Source: Daejeonella sp.
Lineage (GTDB): Bacteria; Bacteroidota; Bacteroidia; Sphingobacteriales; Sphingobacteriaceae
DNA length: 64,000 bases
Direction of reading: 5' to 3'
Assembly: GCF_030695525.1 (NCBI RefSeq)
Contig: NZ_JAUYSS010000012.1
Span: 1-64,000, forward strand
Made by a program: the position numbers and the translations under genes. Numbering within the stretch: position 1 is the first letter of the stretch; every line of letters begins with the position of its first letter. Below the pieces are notes generated by a model that was not told where the DNA came from, searched no databases, and worked only from the letters and a program-made list of their open reading frames with translations. Shown in pieces: positions 63,128 to 64,000 of the stretch.

Positions 63128-63505
63128 CTACCCAATATTGCTCGTTAATTGAGCAAATATTTCCTGAGATCCTGACTCGTCGATGTAAATCAGAATGCTT
63201 TTGGCAATAAATCCCGGACAAATGATATCCAAATGATATCTTCCTGCAGGAAGGGATTTGATGCAAACCTTTCCTGATTGATCAGAAACAGCCGTTAAAC
63301 TTGCCGAATCAATACTTATTAATGCCTTATTTAAAGGCTTACCACTATCTGAAGTAACATATAGGTTTAGATCGGATTGAAACCTGTTTGCTGCAACGTT
63401 TAGGTTCTTAAATGATACCAGAACAGAGTTGGAAGGTGTTGGTAGTTCCTGCTCTATCAAGATATCGGAATCGTGATGAATCTTTTGCATTTTTATTAAT
63501 TGCAT
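63128..63505 (-). CDS. Carboxypeptidase-regulatory-like domain protein
   Basis: The protein has 125 residues without signal peptide. The domain is seen in LNLYVTSDSGKPLNKALISIDSASLTAVSDQSGKVCIKSLPAGRYHLDIICPGF, an Ig-like repeat with the usual PAGRY motif. These domains usually occur in secreted proteins. The N-terminal 30 residues are polar, so the true N-terminus or export route is unclear. Confidence 0.75.
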   Translation of the reverse strand: MQLIKMQKIHHDSDILIEQELPTPSNSVLVSFKNLNVAANRFQSDLNLYVTSDSGKPLNKALISIDSASLTAVSDQSGKVCIKSLPAGRYHLDIICPGFIAKSILIYIDESGSQEIFAQLTSNIG

Positions 63506-63595
63506 TAATTAAAAACAACATTAAATTCCTCATAGGTTGTTCTAGATATATAAATATACGTATTCTATTCTATGTTACAATTCTGTTACATTTTT

Positions 63596-63651
63596 TTGAT
63601 CAAATCATTGATTATTGCGCTGAAAAAATTCCATTGATCAAATCATTGATT
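63596..63651. repeat. Two 18-base direct repeats in a divergent promoter region
   Basis: TTGATCAAATCATTGATT occurs at 63596-63613 and 63634-63651, with starts 38 bases apart. Each copy holds two overlapping palindromes (TTGATCAA and AATCA-T-TGATT). They lie between the minus-strand gene at 63505 and the radical SAM gene, in the position of an operator. Confidence 0.65.
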
Positions 63652-63686
63652 TACTAATATTATTAGTGTTTTTGTATCTTCGATTC

Positions 63687-64000
63687 GTGACACATATTAA
63701 AAACAATGCATATTTTAAAGGGAGAGGAGCTCAGGTAAATACCCATAATAGGTTTTTAAAAACTAGCTATGTTACTGAACATGAAGAAGGTATAGACGAG
63801 TTTATGCTGGAAAACAGCGTCACACAATTATTTGAAGAGCATCCCAAAAATATCGTAAGCAATTCAAAAAGTCCGGACTTGCCTTTTTCACAATCTATGA
63901 ATCCATATCAGGGATGTGAACACGGCTGTCTCTATTGTTATGCACGGAATTCCCACGAATATTACGGATTTAGTGCCGGATTAGACTTTGAACGGAAAAT
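63687..64000 (+). CDS. PA0069-type radical SAM protein, 5' part
   Basis: The gene runs off the right edge; about 104 codons are seen. There is no ATG in frame near the start, so a GTG at 63687 (THIKNNAYFKGRGAQVNTHNRF) is proposed. The family signature is present: FKGRGAQ, YVTEHEEGIDEF, then the 4Fe-4S motif SMNPYQGCEHGCLYCYARNSHEYYGF (Cys-x3-Cys-x2-Cys). This family resembles spore photoproduct lyase and its role is unproven. Confidence 0.88.
   Translation, partial: MTHIKNNAYFKGRGAQVNTHNRFLKTSYVTEHEEGIDEFMLENSVTQLFEEHPKNIVSNSKSPDLPFSQSMNPYQGCEHGCLYCYARNSHEYYGFSAGLDFERK

Overview
The window comes from a Bacteroidota chromosome, most likely Sphingobacteriaceae (a Pedobacter- or Mucilaginibacter-like bacterium). 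The support is a SusC/SusD pair, several TonB-type outer-membrane proteins, a GLPGLI protein, MG2-type giant exported proteins, an S16 protein with a long acidic tail, TAnnTTTG-type promoters and the dispersed palindromes typical of this group. The genus is inferred from protein style only. No rRNA, tRNA or CRISPR array was recognised.

Layout. 1-3.4 kb: 5' part of a secreted SGNH plus PVC-type CxxCH protein, and an alpha/beta esterase, both minus strand. 3.5-6.3 kb: a compact minus-strand operon that reads like a phage lysis cassette (two unknown proteins, a three-TM holin-like protein, a CHAP endolysin, and a lipoprotein with a C-terminal TM helix, the architecture of a unimolecular spanin). 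6.7-9.7 kb: a patch of small regulators (TetR, XRE, small HTH proteins) with four near-identical operator palindromes and a truncated duplicate of one HTH gene. 9.8-17.4 kb: a Crp/Fnr-like regulator, a MauE-like redox membrane protein and a small secreted two-Cys peptide, facing a TlpA-like thiol protein, SusD and SusC. 17.5-29.2 kb: an accessory island with a Shedu (SduA) anti-phage nuclease whose stop codon lies on the end of an IS21 element, a MqsR-like toxin with an HTH-Panacea antitoxin, a broken RhuM gene, three copies (one frameshifted) of a small helical protein, an orphan YidD-like gene, and two Cys-rich small genes each split by one in-frame stop.

29.5-43.5 kb: Bacteroidota accessory genes: an unknown protein pair, a solo LytTR regulator next to an MG2-type exported protein, then a locus of a small four-Cys secreted peptide, a strong terminator, a thioredoxin-like lipoprotein, an O-antigen-ligase/TPR membrane protein and a DUF4221-like lipoprotein. 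A divergent pair follows (GH18-like lipoprotein and membrane-anchored S9-type hydrolase), then AnmK. 44.4-50.8 kb: an operon of an outer-membrane beta-barrel protein, a GLPGLI protein and a second MG2/plug protein. 50.8-64 kb: conserved housekeeping genes (rimM, rpsP, a 5'(3')-deoxyribonucleotidase, a YbjQ-like gene, gmhA, an aldose sugar dehydrogenase, pfkA, dsbD, birA, rsfS, ftsH, a LutC-like protein) and the 5' part of a PA0069-type radical SAM gene.

The best candidates for an undescribed system are (i) the holin/endolysin/u-spanin-like operon at 3.5-6.3 kb without nearby phage structural genes, (ii) the small-Cys-peptide locus at 35-39 kb with a WaaL/Wzy-fold enzyme, and (iii) the MauE/small peptide/TlpA/SusCD locus at 10-17 kb. 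All three are inferences from gene content; the pseudogene and repeat observations are direct readings of the sequence.
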